The notes under the pieces: generated by a model
Seen by the model: only the letters and a program-made list of their open reading frames with translations
What the model was told of the DNA's origin: nothing
Databases searched by the model: none
Part shown: positions 8,815-18,000 of the stretch, piece after piece
Position numbering within the stretch: position 1 is the stretch's first letter
Layout of the letters: every line of letters begins with the position of its first letter
Program-made: the position numbers and the translations under genes
Assembly (NCBI GenBank): GCA_004153385.1
Contig: SDAL01000002.1
Location: forward strand, 186,001-250,000
Direction: 5' to 3'
DNA: 64,000 nt
Origin: Paracoccaceae bacterium
Lineage (GTDB): Bacteria > Pseudomonadota > Alphaproteobacteria > Rhodobacterales > Rhodobacteraceae

Positions 8815-10041
8815 ATGGACGGACAGGCGGGTTTCGGTGCGACACATGAGGGGGAAACCCCTTTTGGCTTCGAGGAACTATTCTATTCTCGCACTGATAA
8901 GCGGGGGATGATCGAGGCCGGTAATGCAGTTTTCCAACGAGTTTCGGGATATGAATGGCAGAAACTGCTTGGGGCGCCTCACAATCTGGTGCGACACCGT
9001 GATATGCCCAAAGGCGTATTCTATCTTATGTGGAATGCCATTCAGAAAGGTTTTCCGATTGCTGCCTATGTGCGCAACCGTTGCGAGAACGGCGAATTTT
9101 ACTGGGTGCTCGCGGTTATTTTGCCTATAGAAAATGGCTATCTGTCGGTGCGCTTGAAGCCATCAACCGAGACCTTTGATCGAATGAAGTCGTTATATGC
9201 CGAGTTAAGTGATCAAGAAAAATCCTTTGGACTATCTGCGGAAAATTCGGCGAAGCTTTTGCAAGCTGAGGCTATTAAACAGGGATTCTCGAGCTACAGT
9301 AGTTTCATTGCTTTTGCGCTTTGCGAAGAGCTGAAGGCGCGAGATACCAAATTGAAGCGTGGGGCAGACCGCCGCACAAAGATGCTCGCAGAAATAAATC
9401 TTGCATTAGAGAAGGCGACAGACGAACAGGTCCGGCTTTTGCGTAGCTTCGAGGCATTGCAATCGGTTCCGAACAACATGCGGATTGTCGCTTCGCGGTT
9501 GGAGCCTGCTGGCGGTCCGGTGTCCGCAATTTCTGAAAATTACAAGGCCAGCTCTCAGGTTATTTCGCAGCGCCTTGCCAGCTTTGTTGGGGGAGAGGAT
9601 AACATCTGCGATATGCTGTCGCGCGAAGTGGCACGTGTGTTGTTTCTGATCGGCTGCAACCGGATTTTGGTAGAGATGGATTTTCAGAAAGAGGGATTAC
9701 CATCAGATGTCGGTATCGATTGGGAGAAAGAGCAAATTCTATTGAAGGAGATAGAGCAGAAATGCTCTGCTCAGGCACGCGAGGCCATGACTGTTGCGAT
9801 CGGTTACGCTGCAGACATCAACCGCTCGAGTGCTGAAATAAGGCGTCAGATGCTTGGGCTCGACACAATCCGTGTGCTTGGCCGTGTAGAATGCGGTCGG
9901 ATGAGGGATGTAGGTGGACTTTCGACCACAATTGATCAGCTAGATTCCTTTCATGCAGATATCAAACAAAGGCTGGAAGCAATCATGGAATTGTCTGAGG
10001 TGATTGAGAATGCAATGTCTTCCTATATGCGCAGCGCTTAA
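8815..10041 (+). CDS. PAS-domain protein resembling a soluble, degenerate aerotaxis receptor
   Basis: A 408-residue cytoplasmic protein. Residues about 15-125 form an Aer-like PAS domain, with the typical NLVRHRDMPKGVFYLMWNAI run after the first helix. The rest is long helices. The segment NMRIVASRLEPAGGPVSAIS near residue 225 sits where a chemoreceptor has its CheA/CheW-contact hairpin, but is only loosely similar. No transmembrane helix, HAMP or methylation helices are recognisable. ATG 8815 follows a TTG codon and has GGGG upstream. Role in redox or energy sensing is inferred from the PAS type; the output partner is unknown. Confidence 0.75.
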   Translation: MDGQAGFGATHEGETPFGFEELFYSRTDKRGMIEAGNAVFQRVSGYEWQKLLGAPHNLVRHRDMPKGVFYLMWNAIQKGFPIAAYVRNRCENGEFYWVLAVILPIENGYLSVRLKPSTETFDRMKSLYAELSDQEKSFGLSAENSAKLLQAEAIKQGFSSYSSFIAFALCEELKARDTKLKRGADRRTKMLAEINLALEKATDEQVRLLRSFEALQSVPNNMRIVASRLEPAGGPVSAISENYKASSQVISQRLASFVGGEDNICDMLSREVARVLFLIGCNRILVEMDFQKEGLPSDVGIDWEKEQILLKEIEQKCSAQAREAMTVAIGYAADINRSSAEIRRQMLGLDTIRVLGRVECGRMRDVGGLSTTIDQLDSFHADIKQRLEAIMELSEVIENAMSSYMRSA

Positions 10042-10107
10042 AAGACGCGGTGGCCAGCACAAGCCGCTTAAGTGATCCCAGGCCGGCGTTTGATACGGGC
10101 GGATGTA

Positions 10108-10653
10108 TCAACCATCGTTCACTAACGCCTCAATCAGATGTCTGGCATCCGCGCCTGCCCAATCTGCCCCGCCGATCAATCGGGCCACCTCTGCCCCTTG
10201 TGCATTGATGACGACCGTCACCGGCAAACCCAAGACGCCCATCGCCCGCGCCATCTGCTGTTTCTCGTCTCGATTTTTTGGCAGATCGGACACACCTTCT
10301 GCGGCAAAGAATCGATCAATCTTTGCGACGGGGTTACGCCCGCTTGCAATCGTCAGAACCTCAAAGTCGTCGCCGCCCAATTCTTGCTGCAGGGCATCCA
10401 GGGCAGGCATTTCTTCACGGCACGGCACACACCACGTAGCCCAGAAATTGACCAGAATTACCTTGCCACGATAGTGCGACAGCGCCACTTCCTGACCATC
10501 TTCTGCAGTGAAGCGAACATCAGGTAGCTGTATCGGGGTGTCATAAACAACCAGATTCTTCATCCCTCCTGTCGCCAATGCCTTCAGATCAGCCGCGCTC
10601 GCGACATTTGCACCAAGCGTAAGGGCCGTATAAAGGACAAGGGACCGCAGCAT
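10108..10653 (-). CDS. TlpA-like periplasmic thiol-disulfide oxidoreductase
   Basis: A 181-residue exported protein. The signal peptide [20 protein letters not shown] is followed by a thioredoxin fold with the redox motif [14 protein letters not shown] near residue 73 and a cis-Pro in LGLPVTVVI. The TlpA/ResA group keeps cysteines reduced in the periplasm, for cytochrome c or copper-centre maturation. A GGAGG site precedes ATG 10653. It is divergent from argH with only 27 bases between the starts, so the two promoters must overlap. Confidence 0.88.
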   Translation of the reverse strand: MLRSLVLYTALTLGANVASAADLKALATGGMKNLVVYDTPIQLPDVRFTAEDGQEVALSHYRGKVILVNFWATWCVPCREEMPALDALQQELGGDDFEVLTIASGRNPVAKIDRFFAAEGVSDLPKNRDEKQQMARAMGVLGLPVTVVINAQGAEVARLIGGADWAGADARHLIEALVNDG

Positions 10654-10680
10654 TTTGCCTCCAGATTACAGGGCCAGAAG

Positions 10681-12087
10681 ATGACCGATAAAGCCAAGGA
10701 TAACACAGCCTCCAACTCGATGTGGGGCGGGCGCTTCGCCGCGGGACCAGACGCGATTATGGAGGCGATCAATGCCTCAATCGGATATGATCAGCGGCTT
10801 TACCCTCAGGATATCCGTGGCAGCCGCGCCCACGCAGCAATGTTGGCCGCGCAAGGCATCATCAGTTCTAGCGATGCGGAAACGATCCGTGAAGGGCTGC
10901 TCACCGTTTTGTCAGAAATCGAGGCCGGGGATTTTCCATTCAAAACCGCCCTTGAAGATATCCACATGAATGTGGAGGCGCGTCTGAAAGAGATTATCGG
11001 AGAGCCGGCAGGGCGCTTGCACACGGCGCGCTCGCGCAATGATCAGGTGGCGACCGATTTCCGCCTGTGGGTGCGTGATCAGTGCGATGCTGCGATCAAG
11101 GGGCTTGAGACCCTGATCGGCGCACTTTTGACGCAGGCCGAAGCTGGCGCTGATTGGGTGATGCCCGGTTTCACGCACCTGCAAACTGCCCAGCCTGTCA
11201 CATGGGGCCACCATATGATGGCCTATGTCGAAATGTTCGCCCGTGATCTGGGCCGGTTCCGCGACGCGCGCAAACGGATGAATGAATCCCCCTTGGGCGC
11301 AGCGGCCTTGGCGGGGACCGGTTTTGATATCGACCGTCACGCCACGGCAGAGGCTTTGGGCTTTGACCGTCCGATGGCCAATAGCCTCGACGCTGTGTCG
11401 GATCGGGATTTTGCGTTGGAATTCCTGTCGGCTGGCTCGATCTGTGCCGTGCATATGAGCCGTCTGGCGGAGGAACTGGTGATCTGGTCTTCGGCGCAGT
11501 TCCGTTTTGTGGCGATGTCTGACAAATGGTCCACCGGATCCTCGATCATGCCGCAAAAGCGCAACCCCGACGCGGCCGAGTTGATTCGTGCCAAAATCGG
11601 GCGGATGCTTGGCGCGACTGTGGCGCTGTTTACCGTGATGAAAGGTCTGCCGCTGGCCTATTCCAAGGATATGCAGGAAGACAAAGAGCAGGTGTTTGAC
11701 GCAGCAGACAATCTGATGCTGGCGCTTGCGGCAATGTCGGGGATGATCGCTGATCTGAGTGTGAACCGCGCCCAGCTCGAGGCGGCCGCCTCCAACGGGT
11801 TCTCGACCGCGACAGATCTGGCCGATTGGCTGGTGCGCGAGGCAGGCTTGCCGTTCCGCGATGCCCATCACGTGACGGGGACATTGGTCGCTATGGCTGA
11901 AGCGCGCGGTTGTGACTTGCCGGATCTTGATCTGGCAGACATGCAATCGGTCAATGCCGCGATTACCGAAGATATCTACACGGTTTTGGGTGTTCATAAT
12001 TCTGTGGCTTCGCGCATGTCCTATGGCGGAACCGCGCCGGCGCAGGTGCGCGCGCAGATCAAGCGTTGGCAAGAGGCATTGTCATGA
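10681..12087 (+). CDS. argH: Argininosuccinate lyase
   Basis: Catalyses the last step of arginine biosynthesis, argininosuccinate to arginine and fumarate, as a cytoplasmic tetramer. The 468-residue length is typical. The fumarase/lyase superfamily signature [15 protein letters not shown] is near residue 285, [17 protein letters not shown] near residue 117 and [10 protein letters not shown] near residue 165. The stop codon overlaps the start of a tiny lipoprotein gene (ATGA), followed by lysA: two amino acid genes bracket the lipoprotein, as in other Rhodobacterales. Confidence 0.97.
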   Translation: MTDKAKDNTASNSMWGGRFAAGPDAIMEAINASIGYDQRLYPQDIRGSRAHAAMLAAQGIISSSDAETIREGLLTVLSEIEAGDFPFKTALEDIHMNVEARLKEIIGEPAGRLHTARSRNDQVATDFRLWVRDQCDAAIKGLETLIGALLTQAEAGADWVMPGFTHLQTAQPVTWGHHMMAYVEMFARDLGRFRDARKRMNESPLGAAALAGTGFDIDRHATAEALGFDRPMANSLDAVSDRDFALEFLSAGSICAVHMSRLAEELVIWSSAQFRFVAMSDKWSTGSSIMPQKRNPDAAELIRAKIGRMLGATVALFTVMKGLPLAYSKDMQEDKEQVFDAADNLMLALAAMSGMIADLSVNRAQLEAAASNGFSTATDLADWLVREAGLPFRDAHHVTGTLVAMAEARGCDLPDLDLADMQSVNAAITEDIYTVLGVHNSVASRMSYGGTAPAQVRAQIKRWQEALS

Positions 12088-12176
12088 AGATGATCCTGCT
12101 TTGCACAGCGCTTGCGCTTTCGGCCTGCGGGGTAGAGGGCGATCCCGTGCCCCCCAATCAGGTGCAGTCGCAGTAG
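12084..12176 (+). CDS. 30-residue LptM-like lipoprotein
   Basis: Translation gives a 30-residue protein: basic start MKM, hydrophobic core ILLCTALAL, lipobox LSAC, and a mature peptide of only 16 residues beginning [10 protein letters not shown]. The start overlaps the argH stop by four bases, which supports real translation. The pattern Cys-Gly-x-x-Gly-x-x-x-Pro-Pro resembles the start of LptM/YifL-type lipoproteins (LPAM_2), which in E. coli help LptD disulfide maturation. Whether this very short peptide has that role is inference. Confidence 0.72.
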   Translation: MKMILLCTALALSACGVEGDPVPPNQVQSQ

Positions 12177-12299
12177 GCTGCCATAGGCATTCTGCCCAAC
12201 CAGATACGCTTGTGGTACGGGCGGCAGGGCTGTTAGGACACAGATGGCTCTGCCAAGGCGCGCGCACAACATATCCTTGTTATTCGAAAGATCACCCCG

Positions 12300-13568
12300 A
12301 TGGATCACTTCACCTACAAAGACGGCGTTCTGCACGCCGAGGACGTCTCGCTTGTGGATATCGCGGCGACCGTCGGCACACCGGTCTATGTCTATTCCGC
12401 TGCAACGCTCACACGGCACTTCAAACTGTTTGAAGAGGCATTGGGCTGGGCGGAAAGCCATCTGATCTGTTTTGCGATCAAATCGAATTCCAACCTGGCC
12501 GTGCTTAAATTGCTTGGGGATCTGGGCGCTGGCATGGATGTGGTGTCGGGGGGGGAATACCTCAGGGCCAAGGCCGCCGGACTGCCGGGCGAGCGGATCG
12601 TATTCTCCGGTGTGGGCAAAACCCGTGAGGAAATCGCGCTTGTTCTGGATGGTGGCATCCGTCAGTTCAATGTCGAATCCGAGCCGGAGCTACAGGCCAT
12701 TTCCGAACTTGCCGCCGCCAGGGGGCTTCGCGCGCCCATTGCGCTCAGGGTCAACCCCGATGTCGATGCCAAAACGCATGAGAAGATCGCCACCGGCAAA
12801 TCCGAAAACAAGTTTGGCATTCCCATTGCCAAAGCGCGCGATGTTTACGCTATGGCGGCCGCTTTGCCCGGCATAGATATTGTCGGTGTGGATGTGCATA
12901 TCGGCTCGCAACTTACCGATCTGGAACCGTTCGAGCAGGCCTTTTTGAAGGTCGCCGAACTGACGCGTGCACTTAGGGCGGATGGCCATGACATCCGCCG
13001 TCTGGATTTGGGCGGCGGTTTGGGGATTCCGTACGAGCGGTCCAATTCCGCGCCGCCGCTTCCGATCGAATATGGTGAGGTCATCAAGCGTACGGTGGGC
13101 GATCTGGGCTGCGAGATCGAGATCGAGCCGGGCCGGCTGATTTCCGGAAATGCGGGAATTCTGGTCAGCTCTGTTGTGTATCTGAAAGAGGGCGAGGGCC
13201 GCGATTTCCTGATACTTGATGCGGCGATGAACGATCTGGTGCGCCCGTCGATGTATGGCGCATATCACGACATTGTTCCGGTGCAAGAGGCCGCCGCAGG
13301 GGTCGAGCAAGCGCCGGTGGATATTGTCGGGCCGGTTTGTGAAACCGGTGACACATTTGCCAAGGCCCGTCAGATGCCGCCGGTTGCGGCAGGCGATCTG
13401 GTCGCATTCCGTTCGGCCGGGGCATATGGTGCAGTGATGGCGTCGGAATACAATTCCCGCCCGCTTATCCCCGAGGTGCTGGTGCAGGGAGATCACTTCG
13501 CTGTCATTCGCCAAAGACCAAGCTATGAGGAAATGCTTTCGCGCGATAGCATTCCCGAGTGGCTGTAG
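12300..13568 (+). CDS. lysA: Diaminopimelate decarboxylase
   Basis: PLP enzyme of 422 residues that decarboxylates meso-diaminopimelate to L-lysine. The PLP lysine is in CFAIKSNSNLAVL near residue 60. Other fold-III alanine-racemase-type landmarks are VDVHIGSQ near residue 198, LGGGLGIPY near residue 238, EPGRLISGNAG and GPVCETGDTF, whose Cys contributes to the active site across the dimer. It lies 123 bases past the lipoprotein gene and probably in the argH transcript, with DUF4175 next. Confidence 0.96.
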   Translation: MDHFTYKDGVLHAEDVSLVDIAATVGTPVYVYSAATLTRHFKLFEEALGWAESHLICFAIKSNSNLAVLKLLGDLGAGMDVVSGGEYLRAKAAGLPGERIVFSGVGKTREEIALVLDGGIRQFNVESEPELQAISELAAARGLRAPIALRVNPDVDAKTHEKIATGKSENKFGIPIAKARDVYAMAAALPGIDIVGVDVHIGSQLTDLEPFEQAFLKVAELTRALRADGHDIRRLDLGGGLGIPYERSNSAPPLPIEYGEVIKRTVGDLGCEIEIEPGRLISGNAGILVSSVVYLKEGEGRDFLILDAAMNDLVRPSMYGAYHDIVPVQEAAAGVEQAPVDIVGPVCETGDTFAKARQMPPVAAGDLVAFRSAGAYGAVMASEYNSRPLIPEVLVQGDHFAVIRQRPSYEEMLSRDSIPEWL

Positions 13569-13613
13569 CTGCGCGGTGCCTTCAGGCCGTATCGATCAGG
13601 CCGGAAAGGATAT

Positions 13614-16250
13614 ATGAAACAGCGCAAGATCACCAAATCCGCCGATAAGGCCTCGTCCCCTGCAAGGATTGGACGGGGGGCCTTTGGTGATCGGGCGCTG
13701 GAGCGCCGTATCCGGTTGACCCGTACCGGAATGGTGATCGAGCGTGGCTTGCAGTCGTTCTGGCCGGCTTTGTCGCTTTTGGCGGTGGGATTGGCGGGGC
13801 TTGTGTCGGGGGTCGCCGCGATCCTTCCACCCTCTGTCCTTTACACAATCGCGGTGATGTTCACGCTGGCGATGCTGATAATGCTCGGGCTGGGCGCACG
13901 GCGTTTCCGATGGCCCGGCCAACAGGCCGCGATTGCGCGCCTTGATGCGACGCTGGCCGGGCGACCACTGGCTGCCCTGCGCGACCAGATGGCGCTTGGC
14001 GCAGAAGATCCGCAATCCCGGGCATTGTGGCAGGCGCATATTGCGCAGATGTCGGCGCGTGCACGCCGTGCCCGAGTGGTGCGACCCAATCCCGATCTGG
14101 CCCGCCATGACCCTTATGCCTTGCGGCTGACCGCGTTGACCACATTCATCGTGGCGCTGGTGTTCGGCGCGCCGTCGCGCCTGCTGTCACCGGGGGATCT
14201 TCCCGGTCCGTCCGGTTCCGCGATTGCGGCGATGGGGCCAAGCTGGGAAGGCTGGGCCGAGCCGCCGCGCTATACCTCGAAACCGGGCCTCTATCTTAAC
14301 AATCTGCAAGCAGATACCCTGCGCGTGCCCGAAGGCACACGGTTTTCCTTCCGGTTTTACGGCGAGCGTGGCGCACCAGAATTCACAGAAACTGTCAGCA
14401 ATCCGGCGGCGGCCGACGCAGCGCCCCAAACCGATCAAAGCGACATCGCCACGCGCGAATTCGAGGCGGTGCAATCAGGGCTTGTGACCGTGTCCGGCAC
14501 GGGTGGGCGCACTTTCAGTATCGAGATTGCCCCTGATGCAAGTCCGACGGTCGCGCTTGTAGCGCAGGCCGAGCGTCGCGCTGATGGCAAGCTCAGCCAG
14601 CCGTTCCATGCCGAAGATGACTATGCCATCACCGGCGGGCGTGCACGGGTCACACTGGATCTGGCAGCGGTGGATCGCCGTTATGGCCTGACGCGCGCGC
14701 CAGAGCCGCGCGATGATCTGGTCTTTGATCTGCCATTGCCGTTTACCGGAACGCGCGCCAATTTCGACGAGACATTGATCGAGGATGCAGCAAAGCACCC
14801 TTGGGCCAATCTTCCCGTAAAGCTGGAACTGGAGGTCGAGGACGGTCGCGGCCAGACCGGCACATCAGCGGCGCATACGATGGAATTACCGGGCCGGCGG
14901 TTTTTTGATCCGCGGGCGGCATCGTTGATCGAGATTAGGCGTGATCTGCTGTGGAACCGTGAAAATGCGGGCCGCTCGGCCGAGGTTTTGCGCGCAATCA
15001 CCTATCGGTCGGATGATATGTTTGACGGCGCTGAATTGCGGCTGCTGCTGCGCGCGGTGATCTTCCGGCTCGAAGGGGCGCCTTTGGGCGATCAGGATGT
15101 CGATCAACTGGCCGAGGTGCTGTGGGAGCTGGCGGTGAAGCTGGAAGATGGCGGTCTGGCCAATGCGCTGGCGGCAATGCAGCAAGCGCAGGAGCGTTTG
15201 TCGGAGGCGATGCGCAACGGGGCCTCGAAAGACGAGATCGACAAGCTGATGGCAGAGCTGAAAGAGGCAACGCAAACTTATATGCGCATGCTTGCCGAAC
15301 GCGCCAAGGAGGAAGAAACCGGCCCGAAATTTGGTCAAGACCAGCCCAGCCAGCAGATTACCGGCGATCAGCTGGGTCAGATGATGGACGAGATCCAGCG
15401 GCTTATGGAACAGGGACGCATGGCGGAGGCGCAGGAACTCCTCGACCAGTTGAGCCGGATGATGGAAAACATGAAAGTGACCCAAGGCGAGGGGGGGCAG
15501 GGCGATCAACCGGGCGGCGAATCGATGCAGGATTTGCGTGACACATTGCGCGAACAGCAGGATCTGTCAGACGAGGCCTTCCGCGATCTTCAGCGCGACC
15601 AACCCGGAGCCCGAGGTGATCAGGGTCTGGGCGGTGAGACGCCACAGGGCCAGACAGGTGACGGCCAAAGCGGCGAGGGGGATACCGGCACCGGCGATCA
15701 GGCACAAAAGGGCGAAGCGGGGTCTGGCGTCGAAGGTCTGGCAGAGCGTCAGCGCGCTTTGCGTCAGGAATTGGGCCGGCAAAAAGGGCTTCTTCCGCAG
15801 TTTGGATCCGAGCAGGACAAGGCCGCTCGCCAGCGGCTGGATGATGCAGGGCGGGCGATGGAGGAGGCGGAGCGGGCGCTGCGCAAGGGCGATACAGGCC
15901 GTGCGCTTGATCGGCAGGCCGAGGCCATTCAGAACCTGCGCGAGGGGATGCAGTCGCTTAGCGAGGCGATGAACGGTGAGGCCGCACGCCGTCAGGGCCA
16001 AGAGGGCGGGAACGGCCAAGAGCGGGGCGGCGATCCCGGCGCAGACGGCAGCAGCCAGGCCAATCGCGATCCTCTGGGTCGGTCAGCGGGCGAAGGCAGC
16101 CGCATGGGCACAGAGCAGGAGATGCTGCAAGGTAAAGACAATTATGGCCGTGCACGTGATCTGCTTGATGAAATCCGCCGCCGTTCAGCGGAGCGTCAGC
16201 GCCCCGCGCCGGAGCGCGATTATCTCGACCGGCTTTTGGAGAATTTCTGA
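13614..16250 (+). CDS. DUF4175 (TIGR02302-family) membrane protein
   Basis: An 878-residue protein. Two hydrophobic helices lie near residues 45-90 (FWPALSLLAVGLAGLVSG and a second after ILPPSVLYTIAV) and a third near residue 175 (TTFIVALVFGAPSRLL). Then follow a large beta-rich region containing EGTRFSFRFYGERG and a C-terminal half of charged helices rich in Gln and Gly (residues about 560-850). This is the layout of the TIGR02302/DUF4175 family, found mostly in alphaproteobacteria downstream of lysA. Function is not known. A Gly-rich disordered stretch with many GDQ/GEG units lies near residues 620-720. Confidence 0.85.
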   Translation: MKQRKITKSADKASSPARIGRGAFGDRALERRIRLTRTGMVIERGLQSFWPALSLLAVGLAGLVSGVAAILPPSVLYTIAVMFTLAMLIMLGLGARRFRWPGQQAAIARLDATLAGRPLAALRDQMALGAEDPQSRALWQAHIAQMSARARRARVVRPNPDLARHDPYALRLTALTTFIVALVFGAPSRLLSPGDLPGPSGSAIAAMGPSWEGWAEPPRYTSKPGLYLNNLQADTLRVPEGTRFSFRFYGERGAPEFTETVSNPAAADAAPQTDQSDIATREFEAVQSGLVTVSGTGGRTFSIEIAPDASPTVALVAQAERRADGKLSQPFHAEDDYAITGGRARVTLDLAAVDRRYGLTRAPEPRDDLVFDLPLPFTGTRANFDETLIEDAAKHPWANLPVKLELEVEDGRGQTGTSAAHTMELPGRRFFDPRAASLIEIRRDLLWNRENAGRSAEVLRAITYRSDDMFDGAELRLLLRAVIFRLEGAPLGDQDVDQLAEVLWELAVKLEDGGLANALAAMQQAQERLSEAMRNGASKDEIDKLMAELKEATQTYMRMLAERAKEEETGPKFGQDQPSQQITGDQLGQMMDEIQRLMEQGRMAEAQELLDQLSRMMENMKVTQGEGGQGDQPGGESMQDLRDTLREQQDLSDEAFRDLQRDQPGARGDQGLGGETPQGQTGDGQSGEGDTGTGDQAQKGEAGSGVEGLAERQRALRQELGRQKGLLPQFGSEQDKAARQRLDDAGRAMEEAERALRKGDTGRALDRQAEAIQNLREGMQSLSEAMNGEAARRQGQEGGNGQERGGDPGADGSSQANRDPLGRSAGEGSRMGTEQEMLQGKDNYGRARDLLDEIRRRSAERQRPAPERDYLDRLLENF

Positions 16251-16288
16251 CGTTCGCGGCAGCGGGCGTGCGAAGGGCGGCTGTCGGG

Positions 16289-17188
16289 TCAATGCCCGAA
16301 CCGCAGCCCGTCGATAAACTCTGCATAGGCGACAAGCGCAGGGGCAAGCGCGGGCAGTTTTTGCGCCAAGACGGGGCCTGCAAGATATAGCCCCATGCTG
16401 ATCACCACCAATGCCGTGATCAGCCCGAAGCCGAACCAGAACCCGTAGATGCTGGATGATTTGTGATCGGCCCTCCGCTGCTTGTAGCGTGGCAGTGCAG
16501 GGGGCGGCGGTACAGGCTGCGGTCGTTGGTCGAATTCATCCGCATCCGGTAATCTGGCGTGGCGCACAAGCAGCCGCATGGGCTCGATTCTTGGCGCTAC
16601 GGGTTCTGGCGCAGGCTCTGGTACAGGCTCGGGCCGCAAGGTCTGCACGGTGGGCGCAGGTTCCGGCGTGGCCGCTGTAGCGGGCGGGCGCGGGGCGTCG
16701 AACGTTGGGGCGGGGGGCGCGTCGCCTGTAGTGACCGGCGCGGCGTTGGTTTGGGGAAGAGCTTGTGCTCCTGAGCTTGCCAGCTTGACCTGAACACGGC
16801 GTGCGGCCTCGTCGGCCGAAGTATCATCGGGGTCTGGTGCGGCATGCTCTGGCCCATGATCGGCCCGCCGTGCTGTGGCCTCGCGATCCGCCTCCTCGCG
16901 CAAGATGGCAAGCAGGCTGTCGTCAATACGCCTGCGGGGCGGCGGTGGCGCCTCGGATCGCGGCGATATCAGCGCGCTTAGTGTTGAACGGCCTTTGGGT
17001 GGTTTTGCGGTGTGCGGGGGTGTTTTGGGTCTGCGCGCAGGGGGGGCGTTTTGCGTCAGCAGGATCTCCGGCGCTGGTTGAAACCAGATCCGCCCACAAC
17101 CGGAACATTGCACATCGCGCCCCGCAGCGGGGATCGCGGCGGCGTCGATTTCATATTGTGCTGTACAATCTGGGCAAATCAACCGCAT
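16289..17188 (-). CDS. Zinc-ribbon (MJ0042-type) single-pass membrane protein
   Basis: A 299-residue protein. The N-terminus carries a four-cysteine zinc ribbon (CPDC at residues 5-8, CSGCG at about 29-33) ending in RIWFQP, the MJ0042 type. A long low-complexity Pro/Ala linker with EPAPTVQTLRPEPVPEPAP follows, then one transmembrane helix near residue 260 (YGFWFGFGLITALVVISMGLY) and a short tail. It is divergent from ftsE and is usual at this place in Rhodobacterales. Role unknown; the topology suggests a cytoplasmic zinc ribbon tethered to the membrane. Confidence 0.8.
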   Translation of the reverse strand: MRLICPDCTAQYEIDAAAIPAAGRDVQCSGCGRIWFQPAPEILLTQNAPPARRPKTPPHTAKPPKGRSTLSALISPRSEAPPPPRRRIDDSLLAILREEADREATARRADHGPEHAAPDPDDTSADEAARRVQVKLASSGAQALPQTNAAPVTTGDAPPAPTFDAPRPPATAATPEPAPTVQTLRPEPVPEPAPEPVAPRIEPMRLLVRHARLPDADEFDQRPQPVPPPPALPRYKQRRADHKSSSIYGFWFGFGLITALVVISMGLYLAGPVLAQKLPALAPALVAYAEFIDGLRFGH

Positions 17189-17328
17189 TTAGGTTCGTAT
17201 CCCAAGTTTCTCCGCGATTGACCGCATTTGGTAATCTGGCAATTCATTTCCCGATGTTGTAGCAAGCAGTTGATGGATATCCAAGCATTTGCGACCGCCT
17301 TGGGCGGAGCTTCACAAAGGAGCCGGCG

Positions 17329-18000
17329 GTGATCGAACTGCAGAATGTGGCGATCGGCTATAGCGGGCACGATCTGATCTCTGAAATGTCGTTGAGACTT
17401 GTGCCGGGGTCGTTTCATTTCCTGACCGGTCCGTCTGGTGCTGGAAAGACCTCGTTTCTCAAGATGTGCTATGCCGAGATGTTACCAACCGCCGGCCAGA
17501 TGGCGCTGTTCGGGCGTGATGTGCATAGTATAAATCGCGACGAACGGGCGATGATGCGGCAGCGGATTGGCGTTGTGCATCAGGATTGCCAATTTCTGGA
17601 TCACTTGTCGGTGGCGGAAAATGTGGCGCTGCCGCTCACGGTTTCGGGGCGCTCCGTGCATGGGCAGGAGTTGCGAGAGCTGCTGTCATGGGTCGGGTTG
17701 CGGTCGCAGGCTGATGCATTGCCGCCCGAGCTGTCGGGGGGCGAACGCCAGCGCGCCGCGCTTGCGCGTGCAGTAATGATGAGCCCTGATATCTTGCTTG
17801 CAGACGAACCCACAGGCAATCTGGATTGGGAGATGTCGCTGCGTTTGCTGACATTGCTGGTAGAGCTTAATCGCATGGGGAAAACGGTCGTGATCGCGAC
17901 CCATGATATGAACCTGATCCGGCAGGCCAAGGCGCAGGTTTCAGCCCGCGTCTTGCGTATTTCGGGTCACAGGTTGCAATTGGCGGGGGCGGATCTGTGA
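17329..18000 (+). CDS. ftsE: Cell division ABC transporter ATP-binding protein FtsE
   Basis: ATPase half of FtsEX, which relays cytoplasmic ATP hydrolysis at the septum to periplasmic peptidoglycan hydrolases. The 223 residues have the Walker A GPSGAGKTSFL near residue 35, the signature LSGGERQRAALARA near residue 140 and the Walker B DILLADEPTGNLD near residue 160. The start is GTG 17329 with AAGGAG upstream. The last bases overlap the GTG start of ftsX (GTGA). Confidence 0.93.
   Translation: MIELQNVAIGYSGHDLISEMSLRLVPGSFHFLTGPSGAGKTSFLKMCYAEMLPTAGQMALFGRDVHSINRDERAMMRQRIGVVHQDCQFLDHLSVAENVALPLTVSGRSVHGQELRELLSWVGLRSQADALPPELSGGERQRAALARAVMMSPDILLADEPTGNLDWEMSLRLLTLLVELNRMGKTVVIATHDMNLIRQAKAQVSARVLRISGHRLQLAGADL

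Noticed and set aside
10912-12072. A 386-codon minus-strand frame opposite argH
   Set aside because: Shadow of argH with His/Arg/Gln-rich translation typical of antisense GC-rich DNA.
15400-16100. Gln/Gly-rich stretch of the DUF4175 gene as a DNA repeat array
   Set aside because: The DNA units are irregular; it is low-complexity protein sequence typical of the family rather than a tandem repeat.
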